From assembly GCA_964594985.1 (NCBI GenBank), contig CAZQNQ010000006.1:186001-250000 (forward strand): DNA of 64,000 bases, written 5' to 3'. Below the pieces are notes generated by a model. The model saw only the letters and a list, made by a program, of their open reading frames with translations, did not search any database and was not told the origin of the DNA. The stretch comes from JADLHS01 sp964594985 (GTDB taxonomy: Bacteria; Verrucomicrobiota; Verrucomicrobiia; Limisphaerales; JADLHS01). Both the position numbers and the translations under genes were made by a program. Each line of letters opens with the position of its first letter. Positions within the stretch are counted from its first letter, which is position 1. Of this stretch, positions 16,408 to 24,291 are shown one piece after another.

Positions 16408-16534
16408 GAAACGCCGAGGCGCAGAGAACCCAGAGAAACGCGGAGTGGAACTGGCAACTGCCGCATTTCGTCTGGTGATCAAAGTGAACCGGAATTCTCT
16501 GCGACTTTCCGCGTGCTCCGCGTCTCTGCGTTTG
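16408..16534. repeat. Imperfect inverted repeat of CTCTGCG words
   Basis: AAACGCCGAGGCGCAGAG (16408 on) pairs imperfectly with CTCTGCG...CGTCTCTGCGTTT (16498-16534) around a ~50-base spacer. The CTCTGCGT word type is scattered in many bacterial genomes. Together with the preceding hairpin it fills the 340-base gap between two convergent genes. Confidence 0.55.
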
Positions 16535-16566
16535 TTCCGTTCCGTTTCGTCTGCATGGATTCCGGT

Positions 16567-17472
16567 TCAGGCCCGGTTGAATTTCTCCACGACTTCGCGG
16601 ATGGCGCGCGTGTGATCAGGGGTACTGCCGCAACACGAACCGATGATGTTCGCGCCCGCTTCGAGCGCCGCCGGCACGCCCAGCGCCATGTCGGCGGGCA
16701 ATTGCTTGTAAACCGCCTTCATGTTCTCCAACACCGGCAGTCCGGCATTGGGCTGGACCATGACCGGAATGCTGCAACTGCCGCGATATTGCCGGGCCAC
16801 CAGGGCCGCGCCATTCATATCCATGCCGGTGCCGCAGTTCAACGCCACGATGTGCGCGCCGCGTTCCTCGATGAACTCGGCGGCGCGATCCGGCATCACG
16901 CCCATCATCGTCACGTAAAATAATTTGTCCGCCGACAAATCGTAGGCGAGCGAAGCGATGATGCACGGAGCGCCCGCGGCTTTCGCCGCGTCAATCGCCA
17001 CCCCGAGTTCTTCGAGCGCGGTCTGGGTCTCGATGATGATGGCGTCCACGCCACCCTCGACCAGCGCCCGCGCCTGCTCTTCGTAGGCCGCCTGCGCGTC
17101 GGCGGGGGAGAGTTCACCGTAAGGTTCGAGCAACGCGCCCAGCGGCCCCATGTCCCCGAGGACAAAACCGGGCCGACCTCCGAACGCTTCGCGGGCGATG
17201 CGGGCACCAGCCTTGTTGATGGCCGCCAAATCTTCCGCGTGACCGTGGCGTTTGAGCATGAGGCGACTGCCACCAAATGTATTCGTGATCAAACAGTCCG
17301 CGCCGGCGGCGACGTAGTTGCGCTGGATTTTCAGGACGCGTTCCGGCTGGGTCAGATTCCACATCTCACCGCAATCGCCGTTGGCCAGACCGGCGAGCAT
17401 CAGTTGGGTGCCCATGGCGCCGTCACAGACGAGCCGGCGTTCGCCCACGGCTTGGAGCAGGGATTGTTTCAT
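16567..17472 (-). CDS. Homocysteine S-methyltransferase family protein
   Basis: 301 residues, a single Hcy-methyltransferase domain like the N-terminal module of MetH. It opens with LVCDGAMGTQLMLAG, has ITNTFGGSRLML and DGGS-type loops, and carries the zinc ligands Cys213 (LNCGTG) and Cys280/Cys281 (GSCCGSTPDH). Such proteins transfer a methyl group from methylcobamide, SAM or S-methylmethionine to homocysteine, giving methionine in the cytosol. It starts 4 bases after the small unknown gene and ends a tight four-gene operon with the RACE and MetH-activation-like genes. A cobamide-bound methyl group as donor is therefore the natural reading: the carrier protein across the gap could deliver it. 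Confidence 0.9.
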   Translation of the reverse strand: MKQSLLQAVGERRLVCDGAMGTQLMLAGLANGDCGEMWNLTQPERVLKIQRNYVAAGADCLITNTFGGSRLMLKRHGHAEDLAAINKAGARIAREAFGGRPGFVLGDMGPLGALLEPYGELSPADAQAAYEEQARALVEGGVDAIIIETQTALEELGVAIDAAKAAGAPCIIASLAYDLSADKLFYVTMMGVMPDRAAEFIEERGAHIVALNCGTGMDMNGAALVARQYRGSCSIPVMVQPNAGLPVLENMKAVYKQLPADMALGVPAALEAGANIIGSCCGSTPDHTRAIREVVEKFNRA

Positions 17473-17476
17473 AAGG

Positions 17477-17803
17477 TCAGGGGGTGATTAGGATTTCCGT
17501 GTCCGTGATTTTGACTGCAACGCCCGCCGCCTGGGCCGCTTCATTTAGAGCGGCGTTCAGCATGAGCACCGGGTCGGGGCTGACCGCAATCCGGCGCATG
17601 AGGCCTTCGCCCTTTTTGGTGCCGACCGTGAGGGTGATCTTCAGCCCCTTGCGTTTGCAGGCAACGCGCGTGCCGTCGGCGAGTTTGGTGTTCATCGGCT
17701 TGAGGAAGGCATCGGTGTAATGCGCGCCGATGCCGGATTTCTCCGCGAACGTGGGCGGCAGTTTTTCTTTGGCCGCAAGATTGATGTCACAAAGTTTGGT
17801 CAT
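17477..17803 (-). CDS. Small conserved-looking protein of unknown function in corrinoid operon
   Basis: 108 residues (MTKLCDINLAAKEKLPPTFA start). Not recognised. It is soluble, with a Lys-rich central part (VACKRKGLKITLTVGTKKGE) and an Ala-rich helix followed by a terminal strand VKITDTEILITP. Its ATG lies 17 bases inside the upstream MetH-activation-like gene and its stop is 4 bases before the homocysteine methyltransferase start, so it is embedded in the operon. The position suggests an accessory role in cobamide methyl transfer or reactivation, but no motif supports a specific job. Confidence 0.7.
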   Translation of the reverse strand: MTKLCDINLAAKEKLPPTFAEKSGIGAHYTDAFLKPMNTKLADGTRVACKRKGLKITLTVGTKKGEGLMRRIAVSPDPVLMLNAALNEAAQAAGVAVKITDTEILITP

Positions 17804-19103
17804 GATGATTTGATAAAGTTGTGGCGACCGTCGGCTGGTCGTTGGGTTTTGTCTTCGCTTGTTCGGTCAATGCAAAATGGATCACCTCGAACACGAGTCC
17901 CCATTTGTGCAGCCGGGCCGAGGTCTCGCAGTAGCAGCCGGCTGGATTAGATGATCGTTCCCAGGCAAATACTTCATGCAACGGCTGGCCGAGCAGCGGA
18001 ACATCGCGTTCGATCGCGCGCTGAAACTCGTCACCATCCTTCAAATATTCGCACTGCGAAGCGTGGCCGATGTCGTCGGACGCGGGAGTGCAGCGCGCGG
18101 CGACGATCCGGTAAGCTTCTCCGGGCGGCTGCAGCCGGACGTGATAATCATACGTCAGCGGCCGGCCCATGCTGGAACAGGTCGTGCCTTCGTAACGGAA
18201 ACGCGCTTCCACCCGGCCGTCGTCGTCGGTACTCAACCAGAGTCGTTCCTGCGACCATTTGCGGAGCGCGCGGGCATTGACGGAATACTTTGGCGCGGGC
18301 CGGAGCGACGGGACGATCGAACCATTCGGATTATTCCTCAATTCACCCTGCAAGCGGCGCACGTCTTCGAGTTGCGGTGGCGAATGTTTGTAAGGCGCGC
18401 GGCGATATTGACAGTTGGCGAGCGAACAGTTCTCGCACGGGACGAGTCGGGCGAAGCGTTGCGCTTGTTCCACATTCGCCGTGACGCCGAACACGGCGAG
18501 CAAGGATTTCTTGGGCCGCAACATCCCGGTATCCATGACGTGCAGTTCGCCGGGGAAAGTGTGACCGTTTTTCGTGTGTAGCAACGACCAGAGTCTGGGT
18601 TGATCCGCCACGTCCCAGCCGGAATGGCCCGGACTGTAGTGGGGCAGGGCAACCATTCCCTGGCTGTCCGCCCAGCCACAGATGCGGCCGCTTGCGATGG
18701 TGATCAAATGCTCGACCACCGCCGAGCCGAACACTTCCAGGAAGAAATACTCGTCGGGCTTGCCCTCCTGCCAGAGTTCGCGCGCCTTTGCTTCGCACTC
18801 CGGGCCGGCGCTGACCGCGACCATTACGGCGTGACTGGCTTGAGCCGCGGCGAATTGATCGTGGAGTTGCTGCGAGGAAAATTCGGTGCCGCCGATGTTG
18901 AGTCGCCCGGCGGCGAGCTGGAGCGCGTTGGTTTGCCGCGCGTAAATCCAGGGCCTGCCGTGCCGGCCAAACCAATCGCGCGCCCAATCCGCGAGTTCGC
19001 GGGCGCGCCCTTCGAGCACGTGATGACGCGGAAATCCCAGCAACCGCTGATATTCAGCCGGTGCGACGTTGACTGTAGGATTTGGGTCGAACAGTTCGAG
19101 CAT
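17787..19103 (-). CDS. MetH-activation-domain-like protein with CxxC-x4-C motif
   Basis: 438 residues from the ATG at 19103, one base after the RACE stop; the ATG at 19133 would overlap that gene by 29 bases. Residues about 85-180 resemble the SAM-binding reactivation domain of B12-dependent methionine synthase: FGSAVVEHLITIASGRICGW, then LPHYSPGHSGWDVADQPRLW. The region ends near MLRPKKSLLAVFGV. A cysteine cluster follows, C223-x2-C226-x4-C231 in VPCENCSLANCQYRRAP, which may hold a metal or [Fe-S] centre. The C-terminal ~180 residues are unassigned. Stand-alone proteins of this type occur beside corrinoid methyltransferases. Reductive methylation of an inactivated Co(II) cobamide is the likely role, but biochemical function is inferred. 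Confidence 0.72.
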   Translation of the reverse strand: MLELFDPNPTVNVAPAEYQRLLGFPRHHVLEGRARELADWARDWFGRHGRPWIYARQTNALQLAAGRLNIGGTEFSSQQLHDQFAAAQASHAVMVAVSAGPECEAKARELWQEGKPDEYFFLEVFGSAVVEHLITIASGRICGWADSQGMVALPHYSPGHSGWDVADQPRLWSLLHTKNGHTFPGELHVMDTGMLRPKKSLLAVFGVTANVEQAQRFARLVPCENCSLANCQYRRAPYKHSPPQLEDVRRLQGELRNNPNGSIVPSLRPAPKYSVNARALRKWSQERLWLSTDDDGRVEARFRYEGTTCSSMGRPLTYDYHVRLQPPGEAYRIVAARCTPASDDIGHASQCEYLKDGDEFQRAIERDVPLLGQPLHEVFAWERSSNPAGCYCETSARLHKWGLVFEVIHFALTEQAKTKPNDQPTVATTLSNHHDQTL

Positions 19104-19104
19104 G

Positions 19105-20751
19105 TCAGGAATCCACGCGGGCCGCCGATTCAATCGGATTGAACTGACAGCCTTCGACGAAGTAGTTGAAGAACCCGGGATGCGTTTCCAGCCGGCAATG
19201 CGTGACGCGTTTCACGAGTGCTTCCAGTTCCGCCCGCTTTGAGCGCGACAACAGCGCAATGCTCGCGCCTTCGATGGACGCATTGCCGACCTGGAGAATT
19301 TTTGCCGCCGCGATGTTGGGGATGAGTCCGATCCGTTTGGAGGATTCGATGCTCAGATACCGGCCAAAACCGCCCGCGAGATAAAACACGTCGAGATCGT
19401 CGAAGCGGAGGCCGTATTGATCGAACACCACCTGCAAGCCGGCAGCATTCGCGCCCTTGGCCTGCGCCAGTTCGTTGATGTCGCTCTCGGTAAAATAAAT
19501 GGGCGGGTCGCTCTTCACGTCGAGCGTGAAGCGGTCGCCGTGCTCGAATCGTCCCAGGGCATTGATGCGTTCGGTGCGGAGCAATTCGCTCAACAAATCC
19601 ACCAGACCGGAGCCGCAAATCCCCTCGGCGGGGCCGGGGCCGATGACTTGGACGCGGACTGAACCGTCGGCGGAAATTTCAATCTTCTCGATGGCACCGG
19701 GCAATCCCGGCATGCCGCAGGAGATGGCGCCGCCTTCAAACGCCGGCCCGGCCGGGCACGAGGCGGCGAAAATTTTGTGTTTGTTGCCGAGGATAAGTTC
19801 TGTGTTCGTGCCGATGTCCATCATCGCGACGAGGCGTTCTTCATGGGCGAGATTGATGGCCAACATGCACGCGGCGGCATCCGCGCCGACGTGACCGCTG
19901 ATGATCGGCAGACCGTAAACGCGCGCTTTGGGATGCAGCGCGAGGCCGAGCCGGGCGGCGGATTCGCTCAGACTCGTGTCGGAGCGACGACCCTCGGCCA
20001 TTTCCAGTTCCGTGATGGATTGATACGGGCTTTGACCGATGGAATGGACGCTCAAGCGAAAGAACAGGTCGCGCATCGTCGAGTTCCCACCCAGAACCAG
20101 TTCGTAGATGCTCCGGGGATCAACGGGGAATTCTTGGATCGCGTGATTCAAATAACCCACGAGCGTCCGCTGCAACAACCGCGTGCCGTCTTCGGTGTCG
20201 TATTGGATTCGCGCCATCACATCAGAGCCGCCGAAGCGTTGCGGATTCTCGAAGGACGAACTGGCGACGACTTCGCCCGTTTCGAGATTCAACAATCGCA
20301 ACACGACGGTGGTCGTCCCCAAATCCATCGCGATGCCGTGGATCGGACCGGTGCGGTGATCAATCTCCTCGCCGTCGAGCAGGATGCGGTCGCCCTCGCG
20401 CGTCACGGCCGGATCGAGTTGCGGGAGTTGCGCGCCGGCCGGGAGGTTCAACGCGTGATGCTCGATTTTCATTTCTCCGCGGCGCAGGGTGTGACAGCGC
20501 ACCACCCCGACCTCAGCCTCGACGCGCGTGCAACAGGACAAGCGGAAGTTTCCCTTGAGATGTTTCTCGGCGACCGTCCGCGCGGAGAGGCAATCCATTC
20601 CCGCGACGACCTCCACGAGGCATTCCTTGCACTTGCCCTGCTTGCGGCAGGACGTCGGGACATTGATGCCGAGCGATTCGGCGGAATCAAAAAGCGTCAC
20701 TCCGGGTGAAGCGAGAACTTCCCGGTGGTTGAAAAGCACTTTGACATTCAT
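19105..20751 (-). CDS. Reductive activator of corrinoid proteins (RACE; ferredoxin + ASKHA, DUF4445)
   Basis: 548 residues from the ATG at 20751. The N-terminal [2Fe-2S] ferredoxin domain has Cys35, Cys41, Cys44 and Cys73/74 (SCRKQGKCKEC ... LSCCT). A linker leads to the large ASKHA-type ATP-binding domain typical of RACE proteins: GIAMDLGTTTVVLRLLNLET near 145, ELVLGGNSTMRDLF, MMDIGTNTEL, CPAGPAFEGG, GICGSGLVDLLSEL and FYLAGGFGRYL. The family uses ATP and a low-potential electron to return Co(II) corrinoid proteins to Co(I). It heads a minus-strand operon with 1-base and 17-base junctions to the next genes, facing the corrinoid protein gene. It is the clearest evidence that the corrinoid protein here belongs to a demethylase system and is not a fragment of MetH. 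Confidence 0.92.
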   Translation of the reverse strand: MNVKVLFNHREVLASPGVTLFDSAESLGINVPTSCRKQGKCKECLVEVVAGMDCLSARTVAEKHLKGNFRLSCCTRVEAEVGVVRCHTLRRGEMKIEHHALNLPAGAQLPQLDPAVTREGDRILLDGEEIDHRTGPIHGIAMDLGTTTVVLRLLNLETGEVVASSSFENPQRFGGSDVMARIQYDTEDGTRLLQRTLVGYLNHAIQEFPVDPRSIYELVLGGNSTMRDLFFRLSVHSIGQSPYQSITELEMAEGRRSDTSLSESAARLGLALHPKARVYGLPIISGHVGADAAACMLAINLAHEERLVAMMDIGTNTELILGNKHKIFAASCPAGPAFEGGAISCGMPGLPGAIEKIEISADGSVRVQVIGPGPAEGICGSGLVDLLSELLRTERINALGRFEHGDRFTLDVKSDPPIYFTESDINELAQAKGANAAGLQVVFDQYGLRFDDLDVFYLAGGFGRYLSIESSKRIGLIPNIAAAKILQVGNASIEGASIALLSRSKRAELEALVKRVTHCRLETHPGFFNYFVEGCQFNPIESAARVDS

Positions 20752-20810
20752 GACCGCAATCACCGCGTAAACATGCGATACAAAGCTTGTTTCTTCATGC
20801 GCAATAACGC

Positions 20811-20925
20811 GATAGAGAATTCTCTGGATTGCATGGAGGATTCTCGCACGGAGTGATTATGAGCTTGCTGCTCCGCCGGAGGGCGACAAAAATCGCGGGC
20901 CGCCAGGGAAGGCTGGCCGGGATCA
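20811..20925. promoter_or_regulatory. Shared upstream element, copy B (between RACE operon and uxuA)
   Basis: ATGGAGGATTCTC at 20833, GAGCTTGCTG at 20861 and GCGACAAAAAT at 20883 repeat the order and spacing of copy A at 12681-12764. A hairpin CTCCGCCGGAG (20871) occupies the place of CCCCGGGG in copy A, and GCCAGGGAAGGCTGGC (about 20901) can form a second stem. It ends 32 bases before the uxuA ATG and also lies upstream of the divergent RACE operon, so it could serve either side. Confidence 0.5.
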
Positions 20926-20956
20926 AAAGACGTAACATTCAAACCAAGAATCAAGG

Positions 20957-22024
20957 ATGAAGCTCGGACTCGGACTTTACCGGCACATGTTGACGCGCGA
21001 AAACTTTCAGTTCGCGCGGCAGGCGGGGGCGACGCATCTCGTCGTGCATCTGGTGGATTATTTCAAGGGCGGCGCGCACAATCCGCGCGACAACCAGCCC
21101 ACGGGCACCGAACGCGGCTGGGGTTTGGCCGGCGACCCGAACAAATTGTGGTCATTCGATGAGTTGCTGGAAATTCGCAAGGCGGCGGAGGCGGAGGGGC
21201 TGAAGATTGAGACGATCGAAAATTTTGATCCAGCGCACTGGCACGATGTGTTGCTGGATGGACCGAAGCGCAAACAGCAGATCGAAAATGTAAAGGAGTT
21301 GATCCGCCGCGTCGGGCAGGCCGGAATTCCGGTGATGGGATACAACTTCAGCATCGCGGGCGTTTGCGGACGCACGCATAAACCTTATGCCCGCGGCAAC
21401 GCAATGTCCGTGGGGATGGAAGGTCCACTTGATGCGCCGATGCCCAATGGCATGGCGTGGAACATGGTTTATGACGAGAACGCGCCGGCGGGAAATGTGT
21501 CGCCTGCCACGCATGATGAATTATGGCAACGACTCGGCAATTTTTTGAATGAAGTTGTTCCTGTCGCCGAGGAAGCCGGGGTGAAACTGGCGTTGCATCC
21601 GGACGATCCGCCTTTGCCGACGATGCGCGGGCAGCCCCGGCTCGTGTATCAACCGCATCTGTATCAGCGGGTGATTGACCTCAAGCCAAGCCGCGCCAAC
21701 GCGCTGGAGTTTTGCCTGGGTTCGTTGGCCGAAATGACCGAGGGCGACATTTATGAAGCCGTCGAGCAATACGCGAAGCAGAAGAAATTGGCGTACGTCC
21801 ATTTCCGCAATGTCACCGGCAAGGTGCCGTTTTATCGCGAGACGTTCATTGACGACGGGGACATTGATATGCTGCGGGTCTTGCGGATTCTGAAGCGGAA
21901 CAACTACGACGGCGTGCTGATTCCCGATCACACCCCGCAGATGTCGTGCAACGCGCCGTGGCACGCGGGCATGGCGTTTGCGTTGGGTTACATGCGGGCC
22001 GCGTTGCAGATGTTGGAAAGATAA
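20957..22024 (+). CDS. uxuA: Mannonate dehydratase family protein
   Basis: 355 residues, a TIM-barrel of the UxuA type that converts D-mannonate to 2-keto-3-deoxygluconate with Mn/Fe. Metal and substrate motifs are in order: KIETIENFDP, the VMGYNFSIAGV strand, VKLALHPDDPPLP, LEFCLGSLAEM, YVHFRNVTGKVPFYRETFID, DGDIDMLRVL and LIPDHTPQM. Length is slightly below E. coli UxuA (about 394). The distance to the SDR gene is only 4 bases, so the two form an operon. In the glucuronate route the SDR would make mannonate from fructuronate and this enzyme would dehydrate it. Some UxuA-like paralogues act on other sugar acids, so the exact substrate is inferred. Confidence 0.85.
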   Translation: MKLGLGLYRHMLTRENFQFARQAGATHLVVHLVDYFKGGAHNPRDNQPTGTERGWGLAGDPNKLWSFDELLEIRKAAEAEGLKIETIENFDPAHWHDVLLDGPKRKQQIENVKELIRRVGQAGIPVMGYNFSIAGVCGRTHKPYARGNAMSVGMEGPLDAPMPNGMAWNMVYDENAPAGNVSPATHDELWQRLGNFLNEVVPVAEEAGVKLALHPDDPPLPTMRGQPRLVYQPHLYQRVIDLKPSRANALEFCLGSLAEMTEGDIYEAVEQYAKQKKLAYVHFRNVTGKVPFYRETFIDDGDIDMLRVLRILKRNNYDGVLIPDHTPQMSCNAPWHAGMAFALGYMRAALQMLER

Positions 22025-22028
22025 TCCG

Positions 22029-22787
22029 ATGGAAAAACCATTCTCTCTCAAAGGCGAAATCGCTCTCATTACCGGCGGTGGCAGTGGCTTGGGGCTTGGC
22101 ATCGCCGCCTGTTTTGTGAAAGCCGGCGCGCGGGTTGTGCTCGTCGGTCGTCGCGCCGATGTGCTTAAAGTTGCGGCCAAAAAACTGGGCCGGGCGGCGA
22201 CCGTGGAAGCCCACGACATCACACAGCTCGACCAGGCGGAGGATTTGATCCAACGCGTGAACAAACGGGTCGGGCCGGTCTCGATTCTCGTGAACAATGC
22301 CGGTATTCATCTGAAGAAGCTTGCAGTGGACACCACGCCTACGGAGTTTAATTCCGTATTGCAGACGCATGTGGTCGCCGCGTTCGCGCTGACGCGCGCG
22401 GTGTTGCCGGGGATGATCAAGCGCAAACACGGCAATGTGCTCTTCACAGCCTCGATGACGTCGCTGTTTGGCGTTCCCTATGTCACTGCGTACTCGGCGG
22501 CAAAGTCGGCGTATCTGGGGATCGTCCGTTCCTTGACAACCGAAGTTTCACCACATGGCGTGCGGGTGAACGCCATTGCTCCGGGTTGGATCGAATCCGA
22601 TATGATGCGCAATGCGTTGGATAATGACATGGCGCGGAAGGCGAAAATCCTTGGCCGCACCCCGATGAATCGTTTTGGCAAGGCCGAAGACATCGGGTGG
22701 GCGGCGACTTATCTTTGCGCTCCTGCGGGCCGTTTTGTCACGGGGGTGGTGCTGCCGGTGGATGGCGGGGTTAGTATTGGGTTTTAA
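22029..22787 (+). CDS. SDR-family oxidoreductase, possible fructuronate reductase (D-mannonate oxidoreductase)
   Basis: 252 residues, classical short-chain dehydrogenase. The NAD(P) loop is TGGGSGLGLGIA (17-28). NNAGIHLKKL follows, then the catalytic Ser in TASMTSLFGVPYVTAYSAAK with the Y-x3-K pair, and the end GRFVTGVVLPVDGGVSIGF. GRR after the second strand (VVLVGRRAD) suggests NADP preference. The ATG at 22029 lies 4 bases after the uxuA stop; an upstream in-frame Met would overlap uxuA. Pairing with uxuA makes reduction of fructuronate to mannonate, normally done by a different family in E. coli, the most likely reaction. A gluconate 5-dehydrogenase-like activity is the alternative. Confidence 0.85.
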   Translation: MEKPFSLKGEIALITGGGSGLGLGIAACFVKAGARVVLVGRRADVLKVAAKKLGRAATVEAHDITQLDQAEDLIQRVNKRVGPVSILVNNAGIHLKKLAVDTTPTEFNSVLQTHVVAAFALTRAVLPGMIKRKHGNVLFTASMTSLFGVPYVTAYSAAKSAYLGIVRSLTTEVSPHGVRVNAIAPGWIESDMMRNALDNDMARKAKILGRTPMNRFGKAEDIGWAATYLCAPAGRFVTGVVLPVDGGVSIGF

Positions 22788-22932
22788 TATCTTCCTTGGC
22801 AGACTTGCCAGCACGGTGGATTGGGAGTAAATCCAGTCTTGGTCGCACCGCTTTTGCCCTAGAGGATAGTCCATGATTTTGGGCTGTTTCAGTCTTTGTT
22901 GTCAGTTATAGTTCGCTTATCAAACAAATCCC

Positions 22933-24144
22933 GTGCGCAAGATAGACCTGAACAATTTTCAAGTCGCCCGCAGCGAGACCGCGCGCGACATCAACCGGCG
23001 CATCGTTCTCAATTTGATCCGCAAGAACCAGCCGATTTCGCGCGCGAGTCTGGCGCGCCGTTCGGGGTTGCAACGCAGCACGGTGTCCGCGATCACCGAG
23101 CAGTTGATCGAGCAGCGGTGGGTTTCCGAAGGCGCGGTTGGCCATGTGCCGCGGGGACGCAAGCCGACCTTTCTCAATCTCAACTCCGACCGTTTTGGGA
23201 TCATCGGAGTTGATATCCGTTCCGGCGCAACGCACCTGGCGGTGGCCAGCCTGGATGCGCGATTCATTGCGCAGGAATCAATTCCCACCAGCAGCAATCC
23301 GGAAGAGTTTATTTCCCGCCTGGGCCGCCGCATCGGTGATTTGATGCGGGCGCATCCGCGCAGTTCCTACGAAGGGATTGGCGTCAGCATTCCCGGGCGG
23401 ATTGATTCGCAGACAAACCGCATCGTTTTTGCCCCGAGCTTGGGCTGGGGCGAAGTGGACATCAAGACACCGTTGGAGCGGGCGACAGGATTGCCGGTGG
23501 AATTGGAGAATGCTGCCAACGCTTGTGCGCTCGCGGAACTCTGGTCCGGCCGACATTCTGAAGGCGTGCGTAACCTGGCGGTGGTGACTGTTTCCGATGG
23601 TGTCGGAGTCGGCATGATCATCAACGGTCAACTCGTCAAAGGCACGACTGGTGTGGCCGGCGAATTTGGCCATGTTTCCTTGGTGGAAAACGGCGTTCGC
23701 TGTCGTTGTGGCAATCATGGCTGTTGGGAGACACTGGCGTCGAATATGGCGGCGGTGCGCTATTACACTGAGTCCACCTCGCACCGCAAAGGGGATGTCG
23801 GCTCCAAGAGCGATATGGCCCGGATCACATTCGATGACTTGATGCGGCTGCATGCGCAGGGCGATCCGAAGGCGCTGCGGGCTTTGGAGCAGATGGCCCA
23901 GCAGTTGGGCGCCGGTCTTGCGATGCTGATTTCCGGTCTCGCTCCGGACGCTTTGATTGTGGTCGGGGAAGTCACGCGGGCTTGGGAACGCATCGGGCCG
24001 ATAGTGGAAGCCGCGGTCAAGGCGCGGACGTTCACGCATGCCGCCACGCGCATTTTGGCCACTGATCCCGAGCTGCAACCGCGCTTGAAGGGGACGATCG
24101 CGCTCGTTTTGCAGCAACATTTCGGCGCTCCGTTTTTCGTCTGA
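22933..24144 (+). CDS. ROK family transcriptional regulator (NagC/XylR-like)
   Basis: 403 residues with a GTG start at 22933. The N-terminal winged helix-turn-helix (about 18-75) reads ISRASLARRSGLQRSTVSAI and is followed by a ROK sugar-binding/kinase fold: GIIGVDIRSGATHLAVASLD, PGRIDSQTNRIVFAPSLGWG, LENAANACALAELW, VGVGMIINGQLVKGTTGVAG, EFGHVSL and the zinc motif CRCGNHGCWE. ROK repressors of this type respond to sugars such as xylose or N-acetylglucosamine. It follows the uxuA/SDR pair by 146 bases and precedes an AraC-type gene and the glucuronoxylan enzymes, so control of that locus by a xylan-derived sugar is plausible. Confidence 0.92.
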   Translation: MRKIDLNNFQVARSETARDINRRIVLNLIRKNQPISRASLARRSGLQRSTVSAITEQLIEQRWVSEGAVGHVPRGRKPTFLNLNSDRFGIIGVDIRSGATHLAVASLDARFIAQESIPTSSNPEEFISRLGRRIGDLMRAHPRSSYEGIGVSIPGRIDSQTNRIVFAPSLGWGEVDIKTPLERATGLPVELENAANACALAELWSGRHSEGVRNLAVVTVSDGVGVGMIINGQLVKGTTGVAGEFGHVSLVENGVRCRCGNHGCWETLASNMAAVRYYTESTSHRKGDVGSKSDMARITFDDLMRLHAQGDPKALRALEQMAQQLGAGLAMLISGLAPDALIVVGEVTRAWERIGPIVEAAVKARTFTHAATRILATDPELQPRLKGTIALVLQQHFGAPFFV

Positions 24145-24291
24145 AAATTCTTTACTTCCGGTGGAAAAAACTCTGGACAGAACTCAAATGCGGGATATAG
24201 TTCGAGTCGAAAACAAATTACCCCTTTCATTGCGGCACTATGTCTGTCGTCATGCTTTTGAAGCATTCTAAAACGTGAAGTAATCAACACT

